A stretch of 64,000 nt of DNA from Paraburkholderia elongata (lineage in GTDB: Bacteria; Pseudomonadota; Gammaproteobacteria; Burkholderiales; Burkholderiaceae). Both the position numbers and the translations under genes were made by a program. Below are positions 10,368 through 18,255 of this stretch, one piece after another. The first letter of the stretch is position 1. The number at the start of each line of letters is the position of its first letter. The DNA lies in assembly GCF_013177735.1 (NCBI RefSeq), contig NZ_WOEZ01000094.1:41489-105488 (forward strand), in the 5' to 3' direction. The notes under the pieces are model-generated. The model was not told the origin of the DNA. It searched no databases and was given only the letters and a program-made list of their open reading frames with translations.

Positions 10368-11366
10368 TCACGCAGATAAACGCCGCTCGACGCTCGGTGC
10401 GTGACCAAACTGCGCGCGATAGGCCTTACTGAAATGACACGGCGAATGAAAACCGCACACAGCCGTTACCCGCGCGATCGACGCATCCGTATTGCGCAAC
10501 AGTTCGCGCGCACGACGCAAACGCAGGGTCAGGTAATAGTGCGTCGGCGATACGCTCAGAAACATCTTGAACATGCGCTGCAAATGACGTTGCGACAGAT
10601 GCACGAGCCGCGCGAGTTCATCGAGCGACAACGGCTCTTCGATATTCGCTTCCATCAACCGCACCACTTCGATCAATTCCGCTCGCGAGAAACCAACGCG
10701 CGCGTCGACGGGAATATGCTGATAATCCGTCGAACCGCGAATCCGCTCGACAATGAACTGCTCGGACACTTGCGCCGCGACTGCATGGCCGAGGCGCATG
10801 CCGACCAGATTCAGCATCAGATCGAGCGGCGCGGTGCCGCCGGTGCAGGTCATCCGGTCACGGTCGATCACGAACAGTTCATCGGCGAAACGCACGTGCG
10901 GGTAACTCTTGTGCAGTGGCGACATATCTTCCCAATGCACGGTACAGCGATAACCGTCGAGCAGGTTTGCAGCCAGCAGCGCGTACGGTCCCGTACAAAT
11001 GCCGCCAAGCGGAATGCCTTTCGACGCAACGTCCTGCAGCAATGTAACGACCGTATCGTCCACGTAATCGCGCACATGCCAGCCGGCGCAGACGATCAGC
11101 ACGTCCGGCATGCCCGCTTCGGCCAGCGTCGTGGTCGGCTTCACGGTGATGCCGTTGCTCGCTCGCGCCGGCTCGCCGTCCGGCGTAATCACCGACCACC
11201 TGTAGTGCTGCGCGCGGCCCACGTAGTTGGCCATGCGCAGCACCTCGACCGCGCTCGTAAAAGCGATCATCGAAAAGTTCGGCAGCGTCAGAAAGCCGTA
11301 GTGCGCGAGCCCGGACAGCGGCGATTCGGATGGGGCCTCGACAGGGGGAAACGCGTCGCGCTTCAT
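10368..11366 (-). CDS. GlxA-family AraC-type regulator inside the cho operon
   Basis: 332 residues with the same two-part build as the regulator near sdaA: DJ-1/PfpI-like domain (GFLTLPNFSMIAFTSAVEVL near residue 28, GGICTGPYALLAAN near 133) and C-terminal AraC double HTH (EEPLSLDELARLVHLSQRHL, then CGFHSPCHFSKAYRAQFG). It is most like GbdR-type activators, which sense betaine or dimethylglycine. It starts 7 bp after choW ends, so it is co-transcribed with the transporter and would form a feedback loop. Whether it or the other regulator is the true GbdR equivalent needs phylogeny. Confidence 0.9.
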   Translation of the reverse strand: MKRDAFPPVEAPSESPLSGLAHYGFLTLPNFSMIAFTSAVEVLRMANYVGRAQHYRWSVITPDGEPARASNGITVKPTTTLAEAGMPDVLIVCAGWHVRDYVDDTVVTLLQDVASKGIPLGGICTGPYALLAANLLDGYRCTVHWEDMSPLHKSYPHVRFADELFVIDRDRMTCTGGTAPLDLMLNLVGMRLGHAVAAQVSEQFIVERIRGSTDYQHIPVDARVGFSRAELIEVVRLMEANIEEPLSLDELARLVHLSQRHLQRMFKMFLSVSPTHYYLTLRLRRARELLRNTDASIARVTAVCGFHSPCHFSKAYRAQFGHAPSVERRLSA

Positions 11367-11373
11367 ACGCAGC

Positions 11374-12285
11374 TCAGCTGTGCTGCGCCGTCGGCGCCCG
11401 GCGCACCTTCCGCACCTTCATTAAGCTGCGCAAGCCCGACAGCAGCGGCGCGCGCGCCGTGCCTGGCGAGCGGCCGAAGCTTTCCGTGATGCGGTCGAGA
11501 ATGATCGCAAGCATCACCACCGAGAGGCCGCTTTCGAAGCCGAGACCGATATCGAGCCGCTGAATACTCGCCAGCACGTCGTTGCCGAGGCCGCCCGCGC
11601 CGACCATCGAGGCGATGATCACCATCGAAAGCGCCATCATGATGGTCTGGTTCACGCCGGTCATGATCGACGGCAGCGCGTTCGGAAACTGCACTTTGTA
11701 GAGCAATTGCAAGGGCGTGCAGCCGAACGCCTGCCCTGCTTCGACGATTTCACGATTCACATGCTTGATGCCGAGCGACGTGAGGCGCACAGCAGGCGGC
11801 ATCGCGAAGATCACCGTGGAGAGAATCCCCGGCACACGGCCGAGACCGAACAGCATCGCGGCCGGAATCAGGTAGACGAACGCGGGCATGGTCTGCATCA
11901 AGTCGAGCACGGGGCGCACCATCATTTCGACGGTACGGCTCTTCGCTGTCCAGATGCCGAGCGGCACACCAAGCAGCAGGCTGATCAAGGTCGCCGAGAG
12001 CGTGAGACCGAGCGTGATCACCATCTGATCCCAGAAACCGGTGCCGTAGATCAGCAGCATCGCCAGCAACGTGAACAGCGCGAAACGCCAGCCCACCCGC
12101 CACAAACCAATGCCGACGAAAAACGCCATCAGCGCCCACATCGGGACCGCTTGCAGCCCGTGCTCGATCAGCGCGGCAAAACTCTCGATGACCTTGCCAA
12201 TGGAATCGAAGGTTTGTGCGTCGTGGTCGAGCAGGTAGTGAACGCCGTGATCGACCCAGGCGCCAAGTGGAATGACTTCAGACAT
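11374..12285 (-). CDS. choW: Choline/betaine ABC transporter permease
   Basis: 303-residue inner-membrane permease of the ProW/OpuAB family with about six transmembrane segments and the EAA-type loop near GIKHVNREIVEAGQAFGCTP. The long N-terminal segment before the first helix is common in ChoW. Its ATG overlaps the choV stop by 8 bp, showing coupling. It forms the channel for ChoX-delivered choline or glycine betaine. Confidence 0.94.
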   Translation of the reverse strand: MSEVIPLGAWVDHGVHYLLDHDAQTFDSIGKVIESFAALIEHGLQAVPMWALMAFFVGIGLWRVGWRFALFTLLAMLLIYGTGFWDQMVITLGLTLSATLISLLLGVPLGIWTAKSRTVEMMVRPVLDLMQTMPAFVYLIPAAMLFGLGRVPGILSTVIFAMPPAVRLTSLGIKHVNREIVEAGQAFGCTPLQLLYKVQFPNALPSIMTGVNQTIMMALSMVIIASMVGAGGLGNDVLASIQRLDIGLGFESGLSVVMLAIILDRITESFGRSPGTARAPLLSGLRSLMKVRKVRRAPTAQHS

Positions 12286-13456
12286 GGGAACCTCGATGGC
12301 GCGTGAGAACGTTCAGCACGTTCGTTTTGTTGACCGAACCGCAGTAGGAGCCGTCCGCTTCGACGACTGGGAGCGGCGCACGGCTCGCCACCACGCGTTC
12401 GACGACGTCGTCCAAAGGCGTGGTACGGCGGATGCACTCGATGTGATTGAGCTGCGGCGACGCGCTGCCCATCGCATCGCGGCACACGAAGCCGCGAATC
12501 TTGCGCTCGGCGTCAAGCACGAACGCGTAATCAGCGCTGCCGTTGAGCGTCGCGGCCACGCTCGAGGCGTCGATCTGCGGCGAATGCTGCATGAGCGGCA
12601 CCGCGTCCGTCTGCATCAGGTCGCCGGCCGTCAGATAGCGGCTGGTGTCGATGCCCTCGAAGAACGCGCGCACATAGTCGTCGGCGGGATTGGTGATGAT
12701 TTGCTGCGGCGTGCCGACCTGCACCACCTTGCCGCCTTCCATGATCGCGATCCGGGTGCCGATGCGCATCGCCTCTTCCAGATCGTGCGAGACGAACAGG
12801 ATGGTGCGCTGCTGCTCGCGTTGCAGATCGAGCAGCACGTTCTGCATTTCCTTGCGCTTGAGCGGATCGAGCGCGGAGAACGCCTCGTCCATGATCATCA
12901 GCGACGGGTTGACTGCCAGCGCCCGCGCAAGTCCCACGCGTTGCTGCATGCCGCCGGACAGCTGGGCCGGCAGCTTTTCCGCGAACGGCGCGAGACCGAC
13001 CTGCTCCAGCATCGTCATGGCGCGCTTCTCGCGCTCCTTCTTGCCGATGCCCGCCACTTCCAGCCCGAACGCCGCGTTGGACAGCACCGTACGCTGCGGC
13101 ATCAACGCAAAGGACTGGAACACCATGCTCATGTCCTTGCGGCGCAGCGCCGTCAGTTCCGCGCGCGGCACGCTGGCCACGTCGCGGCCGTCGATCAGCA
13201 CTTTGCCGGCCGTTGGCTCGACGAGACGATTGATCAGGCGAATCAGCGTCGACTTGCCGGAGCCGGACAGGCCCATCAGCACGAAGATCTCGCCTTCCTT
13301 GACTTCGAACGATACGTTATGGACGCCGACTATCTGACCGGTGCGCGCGAAAACTTCTTCTTTCGTTGCGCCGCCTGCCAGCATGCCGATCGCCTGTTTC
13401 GGGTTGGTGCCGAACACCTTGCACAGCCCTTCGACCACGACCTTGGGGGAATTCAT
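12278..13456 (-). CDS. choV: Choline/betaine ABC transporter ATP-binding protein
   Basis: 392 residues. Walker A GLSGSGKST, signature LSGGMQQRV and Walker B LMIMDEAFSALD are present, followed by a C-terminal pair of CBS-like regulatory modules, as in ProV/OpuAA where they sense ionic strength. The start MNSPKVVVEG at 13456 is set by AAAGGAG 9 bp upstream; a longer reading would translate the upstream hairpin repeat (HGTGVSTKALTPV) and is rejected. It is the first gene of the cho unit; a tandem 49-bp hairpin repeat occupies its 5' leader right up to the ribosome site. Confidence 0.95.
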   Translation of the reverse strand: MNSPKVVVEGLCKVFGTNPKQAIGMLAGGATKEEVFARTGQIVGVHNVSFEVKEGEIFVLMGLSGSGKSTLIRLINRLVEPTAGKVLIDGRDVASVPRAELTALRRKDMSMVFQSFALMPQRTVLSNAAFGLEVAGIGKKEREKRAMTMLEQVGLAPFAEKLPAQLSGGMQQRVGLARALAVNPSLMIMDEAFSALDPLKRKEMQNVLLDLQREQQRTILFVSHDLEEAMRIGTRIAIMEGGKVVQVGTPQQIITNPADDYVRAFFEGIDTSRYLTAGDLMQTDAVPLMQHSPQIDASSVAATLNGSADYAFVLDAERKIRGFVCRDAMGSASPQLNHIECIRRTTPLDDVVERVVASRAPLPVVEADGSYCGSVNKTNVLNVLTRHRGSHV

Positions 13457-13471
13457 TGAATGCTCTCCTTT

Positions 13472-13567
13472 GTCGACCGGAGTTAGCGCTTTAGTGCTTA
13501 CTCCGGTCCCATGCAAAGCTGTCGACCGGAGTTAGCGCTTTAGTGCTTACTCCGGTCCCATGCAAGA
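13472..13567 (-). repeat. Tandem pair of 49-bp hairpin repeats in the choV leader
   Basis: Two nearly identical units lie head to tail, starting at 13472 and 13521 (period 49). Each holds an imperfect hairpin: a 9-bp stem GACCGGAGT/ACTCCGGTC, an unpaired position, a weaker inner stem and a small loop. Read in the choV direction each begins TTTGCATGGGACCGGAGTAA, which contains a four-codon frame M-G-P-E-stop in the 5' arm. The last unit ends 3 bp before the choV Shine-Dalgarno. A related arrangement sits before the acyl-CoA dehydrogenase gene at 38.4 kb. Confidence 0.85.
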
Positions 13568-14355
13568 CAGTTGCTGCAGTGGCGGACGTCCGTCCGCGCT
13601 GTGCATACATAGTTGCCAGAAAAAAGTACGCCTAGCCGACTATTTGCGACAACCACATGTGGAAATGCGACACCGTCGTCGCACGGGTGCCGGCAGGCGG
13701 CAGGCAAAGCCCTGTTGGACAAGGGTTTGCGGGGTGTTGGGGTGGTCAGCCGGGCGTGTCGCGCCAGAGCAAGTGGCGGTGATCCGGCGGAAAAAACGGC
13801 TGTGTGGGGGAAGCGGCAGGCAAACTTGCGGCGGTGCAGCAAGCACACCGTCGTTCAGCGGGCGCCATTACGCACCCGCGGGTTGGACCCGATACTCAAT
13901 GGTCGATGCTCAATATCGCGCGCGAACAACCTGCAACAGACGGTCCGCCCGCGCAAAATACCAGATCGCAAGGCCGGCCAGTAGTGGATACATGCAACAC
14001 AGGCGCGCGAGCGACCAAACCTCGGCAGAAAAACCAGCAGAAATACCAGCGAAAATACCCATTGCGTCCCCCGCTACATCGTGGATGCCAGTCGGCAAAA
14101 TTTGAAACGGCACGACCTGGCTATCGATTGCCGGTTCGAGCCGAAAACAGCGTCGCGGGTTGCACGCCGCGGAGGGAAACCGGAGGTCTAGCCGGCTCAT
14201 GGTGCACAGAAATCATTAGGGCAACCTTAAGGCTGCTCGCCGTTACTCCGTGTTACCAATCTAGCATCCCTCTTGCACCTGCAAACCGCGGCCCTGCCTA
14301 AACTGCGCAGCATCTTCACTGTCATCGCCTGCAACCATCGGGCGAAAAGAAAAAC
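13568..14355. other. Gene-poor intergenic region upstream of choV
   Basis: About 790 bp without a convincing gene. It contains the AraC-type direct repeat (13642-13671), a TATGTA -10-like box for choV on the minus strand at 13606-13611, and, near the right end, the leader of the small exported protein gene. A 50-codon minus-strand frame at 13910-14062 with one hydrophobic stretch was considered but has no support beyond being open. Confidence 0.6.
13642..13671. promoter_or_regulatory. Putative AraC-type operator upstream of choV
   Basis: ATTTGCGAC (13642-13650) and AAATGCGAC (13663-13671) are 21 bp apart start to start, the same spacing and orientation relative to the controlled minus-strand genes as the pair before sdaA. 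The near half-site ends about 30 bp upstream of a TATGTA box, where an activator touching the polymerase would bind. This supports joint control of the cho and sox units. Confidence 0.55.
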
Positions 14356-14676
14356 ATGCGCAAGAACCTATTATCAGTGATTCTCGGCGGCGCGATACTA
14401 GTGGCTTCCACAGTCGCTTCCGCCCACGTCGACGTGGGCATCGGCATTGGCATTCCCGGGCCGGTTTTCGTGCCTGCCCAGCCGGTCTACGTTGAGCCTC
14501 CTCCAGTCGTCTATGCGCCCCCGCCGGTCGTCGGATATGGCTACGGCTACGGCGACGACTGGCGTGCCCGCGAATGGCATGAGCGGCAGGAATGGCGTGA
14601 GCGGCAGTGGCGCCACCATGAGCATGAGGAGCACGAGCGCGAATGGCACGAGCGCCATGGCTGGGAAGGGGATTGA
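14356..14676 (+). CDS. Small exported PXPV-like protein
   Basis: 106 residues: a signal peptide (MRKNLLSVILGGAILVASTVASA), a Pro/Val/Tyr-rich middle (VFVPAQPVYVEPPPVVYAPP), then a very charged His/Glu/Arg/Trp tail (repeats of REWHER type). Short proteins of this make-up are common in Burkholderia periplasms and are listed as PXPV-repeat proteins; no function is established. It stands alone, with a strong hairpin terminator 50 bp downstream. Confidence 0.8.
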   Translation: MRKNLLSVILGGAILVASTVASAHVDVGIGIGIPGPVFVPAQPVYVEPPPVVYAPPPVVGYGYGYGDDWRAREWHERQEWRERQWRHHEHEEHEREWHERHGWEGD

Positions 14677-14727
14677 GACAAGCGAAGTGGCGGTGACGTC
14701 CCGCCGGTAGCGGGCCCGTTGTGTGGC

Positions 14728-14759
14728 CGGCCGCCTCAGGAAACTCACTGAGGCGGCCG
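14728..14759. terminator. Bidirectional terminator hairpin
   Basis: Perfect 12-bp stem CGGCCGCCTCAG / CTGAGGCGGCCG with an 8-nt loop, placed between the rightward exported-protein gene and the leftward lipoprotein gene. It can serve both; a U tract is lacking. Confidence 0.7.
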
Positions 14760-14796
14760 TGCGTGCTGCTTATTGCGTGCTACTCATGCGTGCCCT

Positions 14797-15909
14797 TTAC
14801 TGAGCGACGAAGAGCATACCGTGCGGATCCTGCAGCGCGGATGCGCTGCCGATACCCGCCACGACGGGCGTGAGGTGACCGGACTTCACGTCCAGTTGCA
14901 TCACCTGCCCCTGGCCTGCGCTGTACGCATCACCCTGCTTAAACGGCGCATCGACGCGGTACGTCGTGTTGTTTGCGTCGGTGAACAGCATGAATGTCTT
15001 GCCCGTCGAACCCGGCGCCGGGACAAAGCGCGTATCGTCCACCGGGTAGATCGGACCATCCTTATCGCTGTACAGCGTGAGCGTCAGGACACTCACGCTC
15101 TGGCTGGGCCCAGGATTGCTGATGAACACGAGCTTGCCGTCCGCCTGGCTATCCAGCACGAGCTTCCCCGACGGGTCGATGGCCAACGAATCCGGATCGG
15201 TCAGGGTCAGCGTCACCGGCTGATTGAACGTCGGGTTCGCCGCGCCGCCCACCGATGGCGTCAAGTCGATAGCCTGGGCGTTGCCGGCCAGTACCGGCGT
15301 CACGTCGAAGGTGGAACCATTGGCGTTCAGCGTGAGCGCAACGACGGTCGGTCCTACGCCTGGCGTGGTGGGCGCCGAAGCACTCACGTACACGACACCG
15401 TTGATGAGTTGCATATCGTCGTAACCACCGCCGTGCACGGTGGGATTGACCGTCGCCTGATAGGTTTTCTGCGCGCCTGTGGCAAGGTTGATGATAGTCA
15501 GCTCAGGATTGCCGTCTTCATTCGCCATCGCCCATAGCGTATTCGTGTCGCTGCGCGCCATCAGACCGTCCACATGGCCCGGCACCGTAAAGGTTTTCTG
15601 AGCGTTGCCGTTCAAGTCGTACTGTACGACCTGGTTGGTGATGCCGGGCACCGAGCCATCCTTCACTTCGCCGGCGTTCTGATAGCCGATGAATATGCTG
15701 GAACCCATCTGCACGATCGAATCCGGCTTCTGTGTTGCCGAGGGTGCTTTTGCGAATACCGCGAGCGAGTAACCGGTGGCGGTTGCCGTGTTCGGAACCG
15801 GCGTAGCCGCTGCCGTTGTTGCTGCCGGGCTCGGATTGTCAACGCCTCCGCCACACGCCGAAAGTGCCATCACAGCCGAAATCATCAAAGCAATGGAAGT
15901 CTTTTTCAT
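14797..15909 (-). CDS. Lipoprotein with beta-propeller-like repeats
   Basis: 370 residues. The N-terminus MKKTSIALMISAVMALSACG ends in a lipobox (LSAC), so the mature protein is probably lipid-anchored. A short Ala/Thr/Pro linker follows, then repeated beta-rich segments (IVQMGSSIFIGYQNAG, DGLMARSDTNTLWAMANEDG, LAIDPSGKLVLDSQADGKL) like SMP-30/NHL-type propellers. The substrate or partner is unknown. The gene stands alone on the minus strand. Confidence 0.75.
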   Translation of the reverse strand: MKKTSIALMISAVMALSACGGGVDNPSPAATTAAATPVPNTATATGYSLAVFAKAPSATQKPDSIVQMGSSIFIGYQNAGEVKDGSVPGITNQVVQYDLNGNAQKTFTVPGHVDGLMARSDTNTLWAMANEDGNPELTIINLATGAQKTYQATVNPTVHGGGYDDMQLINGVVYVSASAPTTPGVGPTVVALTLNANGSTFDVTPVLAGNAQAIDLTPSVGGAANPTFNQPVTLTLTDPDSLAIDPSGKLVLDSQADGKLVFISNPGPSQSVSVLTLTLYSDKDGPIYPVDDTRFVPAPGSTGKTFMLFTDANNTTYRVDAPFKQGDAYSAGQGQVMQLDVKSGHLTPVVAGIGSASALQDPHGMLFVAQ

Positions 15910-16377
15910 TTTAAAGGTGTCCTGATTAAATGCATTTCTTTTTTGTCAAGTAAGCAACATCCCTCTACCGCACCAGTACAGTAAAAACCGTATAAACCGG
16001 CGGTTTCACTTTAGCGGCTGGATATGTCAATCGAATGACGTTGCGAAATGCAGGTGCACCTTGAAAGAGACTTTTCTGTTGGCCGAATCGCAGGATTTTC
16101 TCTTTTTGCTAAGCCAAAGGAAACTACCCGCTCGCCGCTTAAGGGACGCTTAAGTGAGTGCGCTTTAGAGGCACAAAAAAAAGCCGCTACTGCAAGCGGC
16201 ACACACTCATAGGATTACTTATTAATTAAAAAACGCATCGATGTAAGAATCACATCGACGAAAGTAGCTGACTGTAGCCGCCGGCAGGCAAACTGAAAAC
16301 AAACCGTAATGCTTTATGCCGCCAGGGTAAATGAACTGAAAGAATAAGCGGGAATCAGCGCAACACGATCGCGTTCA
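15910..16377. other. Intergenic region between lipoprotein and iron transporter genes
   Basis: 468 bp holding the promoter of the lipoprotein gene (its leader is AT-rich) and the terminator of the iron transporter gene (16174-16200). A 63-codon minus-strand frame here overlaps the terminator and is not taken as a gene. Confidence 0.6.
16174..16200 (-). terminator. Rho-independent terminator of the iron transporter gene
   Basis: On the minus strand GCCGCT-tgcagt-AGCGGC is followed by a run of eight T, a standard intrinsic terminator about 180 bp after the stop of the VIT1-type gene. Confidence 0.85.
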
Positions 16378-17508
16378 TCAGGAAATCGATACCCCCAACA
16401 GCTTCCCGACCCCGAACGTGAACCCCGCGGCAACGAGACCGATAACGACCTGCCGCGTTGCGGAGAACCCCGCGCTGCGCCCATTGAATAGCGAAGTAAA
16501 GACCCCAATGGATGCGAGCGCAAGCATGCTAAATACGACGCATTGCACGATCGCATTAAGCCCGTGCGTCCACAGAAACGGCATCACCGGAAAAATCGCG
16601 CCGACCGAGAACAGGCAAAACGAGACCCCCGCAGCAGACCAAGGATTGCCGCCCAACTCGGCGGGATCGAGTCCGAGTTCCTCACGCGTCAAGGTATCGA
16701 GCGCCTTGTCCTTGTCACGCATCATCTGCGACGCCACCCGTTTCGCCTCGACGGCATCAAGACCCTTGGCGCGATAGATCAGCGCCAGCTCGTGTTCTTC
16801 GGCTTCCGGCGACACCTCCAGTTCTTCCGCTTCTTTAGCAATCTGGGTACTGGCGAGCTCGCGCGCATTGGTCACCGACAGCCATTCACCCAGCGCCATC
16901 GAACACGCGCCGGCGATCAGGCCGGCGAGCCCCGTGAGCAGGATCGCCTTGTTGCCGGTTCCCGCGCCGGCCACGCCCATGATCAGGCAGAAGTTCGAAA
17001 CGAGGCCGTCGTTCGCACCGAGCACGGCCGCGCGCAGATCGTTACCCGACGAAACGCCCTTATGCCACGTCTCCGCTGCGGCGATGCGCGCGCCTTGCGA
17101 CAGGTCCGGGTCGCCGCCGCCGTGGGCCAGGGTCTGGACTACCGCCGCATGGTGATGCTCGTCGGCCGACATACGGCCCGCGTCCGGCTGCCCGTGGTAT
17201 TTGTTACGGTCGGCGTATTCGGCCGCAGCGAGCGTGGGTAGCACGAAACCTGCGCCGAACATGCGTACCAGTGCTTTCATCAGGCGCGTCTTCACGGCCT
17301 GGCCGGTGCCCTTCGGCTGGATGCCGTTAGCTCTCAGCTTATCGGCCCATACCTGCGCATGATCGTGCTCTGACTTCGCGAGGTCACTGTAGACCTGCTT
17401 ACGCGTGTCGTCCTTCTCGACTTTCGCGAGCGTTTCATAGAGCGCGGCGCTATGGAGCTCATCGGAGAGATTGGCTCTGTACCGCTTGACTTCGTGCTTG
17501 GATGCCAT
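16378..17508 (-). CDS. mbfA: Ferritin-like domain fused to VIT1/CCC1 iron/manganese transporter (MbfA-like)
   Basis: 376 residues. The first ~150 form a rubrerythrin/ferritin-like four-helix domain with metal-ligand motifs (DELHSAALYE, LAKSEHDHAQVW, then SADEHHHAAVVQTLA). The rest is a VIT1/CCC1 membrane domain with about five helices (GANDGLVSNFCLIMGVAGAG; ACSMALGEWLSV). Proteins of this erythrin-Vit1 build include MbfA of Agrobacterium and Bradyrhizobium, an inner-membrane iron exporter protecting from iron and peroxide. The symbol is by architecture only. It is a single gene ended by an intrinsic terminator; control by an iron regulator is likely but I identified no box. Confidence 0.87.
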   Translation of the reverse strand: MASKHEVKRYRANLSDELHSAALYETLAKVEKDDTRKQVYSDLAKSEHDHAQVWADKLRANGIQPKGTGQAVKTRLMKALVRMFGAGFVLPTLAAAEYADRNKYHGQPDAGRMSADEHHHAAVVQTLAHGGGDPDLSQGARIAAAETWHKGVSSGNDLRAAVLGANDGLVSNFCLIMGVAGAGTGNKAILLTGLAGLIAGACSMALGEWLSVTNARELASTQIAKEAEELEVSPEAEEHELALIYRAKGLDAVEAKRVASQMMRDKDKALDTLTREELGLDPAELGGNPWSAAGVSFCLFSVGAIFPVMPFLWTHGLNAIVQCVVFSMLALASIGVFTSLFNGRSAGFSATRQVVIGLVAAGFTFGVGKLLGVSIS

Positions 17509-17839
17509 GGTGACGTGCCTGCATATCGGGTAGCTAACAACGAAGCGTAATCGATTCAGGCACGGAAGTCATAAAACCCCTAAAACGCATCTTTAGCGAG
17601 AACGCCAACGGTTCTCATCCCCATTCGGCTCTGCACGATTTTCTCTTAAGACAGGCTTATGCGTGTCCTCGTCAGGCACAGGTTCTGGCCACTATCGTCC
17701 TGCATTTTCAGCACTTCGAAATACGGAAGGAAATTGTTTTGAACGCCCCTAAGGAGAAGTTAAGGAAAGCTGCTTATTCTGTGGACACGCATCGACCGGA
17801 ATGGTCGGCGCGACACCATCACACTATTGGAGAACCATC
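17509..17839. other. Divergent intergenic region
   Basis: 331 bp between the leftward iron transporter gene and the rightward small exported-protein gene. It must carry both promoters; I saw no clear operator, RNA or frame. Confidence 0.5.
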
Positions 17840-18121
17840 TTGAAAGCACTCAAACACATCATGCTCATCGCTTCGATCGTCGCCATCCCGACCCTGTCGT
17901 TTGCCCAGAAAATGAACACGCCGATGAACGACACAACACCAGCGCCCACCGTCTCGATGCACGACACGCAGAACAATCAGCCGGGTACGCAATATCAGCA
18001 ACCTTCGCACAAGATGTCGGGCTCCGGCGACAGTTCGGGTTACGGCGCGCCTGCGACAAGCTTTTCGCAATCTTCGACGATGCATTTCACGGGCAAGAAC
18101 TCGGGAGTGTTCAATCATTGA
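17840..18121 (+). CDS. Small exported hypothetical protein (TTG start)
   Basis: 93 residues if read from TTG at 17840, which follows TTGGAGAACCATC with GGAG at good spacing. The N-terminus is then Lys-rich followed by a hydrophobic run ending PTLSFA, a proper signal peptide. The first ATG would leave a weaker signal peptide and no ribosome site. The mature part is Met/Gln/Ser/Thr-rich (MNTPMNDTTPAPTVSMHDTQ) and of low complexity, ending GKNSGVFNH. No family recognised. Confidence 0.65.
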   Translation: MKALKHIMLIASIVAIPTLSFAQKMNTPMNDTTPAPTVSMHDTQNNQPGTQYQQPSHKMSGSGDSSGYGAPATSFSQSSTMHFTGKNSGVFNH

Positions 18122-18255
18122 ATACGCGCGATGATGCCCTGCACTTCCGCGCTGTCCCTGCGTTTTCCATTACTCGTAGCAAGTCAGCGGAAAAAAATCA
18201 GCGCGGGAGAGCGAGGCACATCTTCAATCAGAAAACCGACCAGACACCAGCGAGA

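Noticed and set aside
12272..13459. Plus-strand open frame of 395 codons
   Set aside because: Antisense to choV; no ribosome site and shadow composition.
13910..14062. Possible 50-residue minus-strand membrane peptide
   Set aside because: Open with one hydrophobic stretch, but weak ribosome site and no neighbour or family support.
16011..16202. 63-codon minus-strand frame
   Set aside because: Its start lies within the terminator of the iron transporter gene; no ribosome site.
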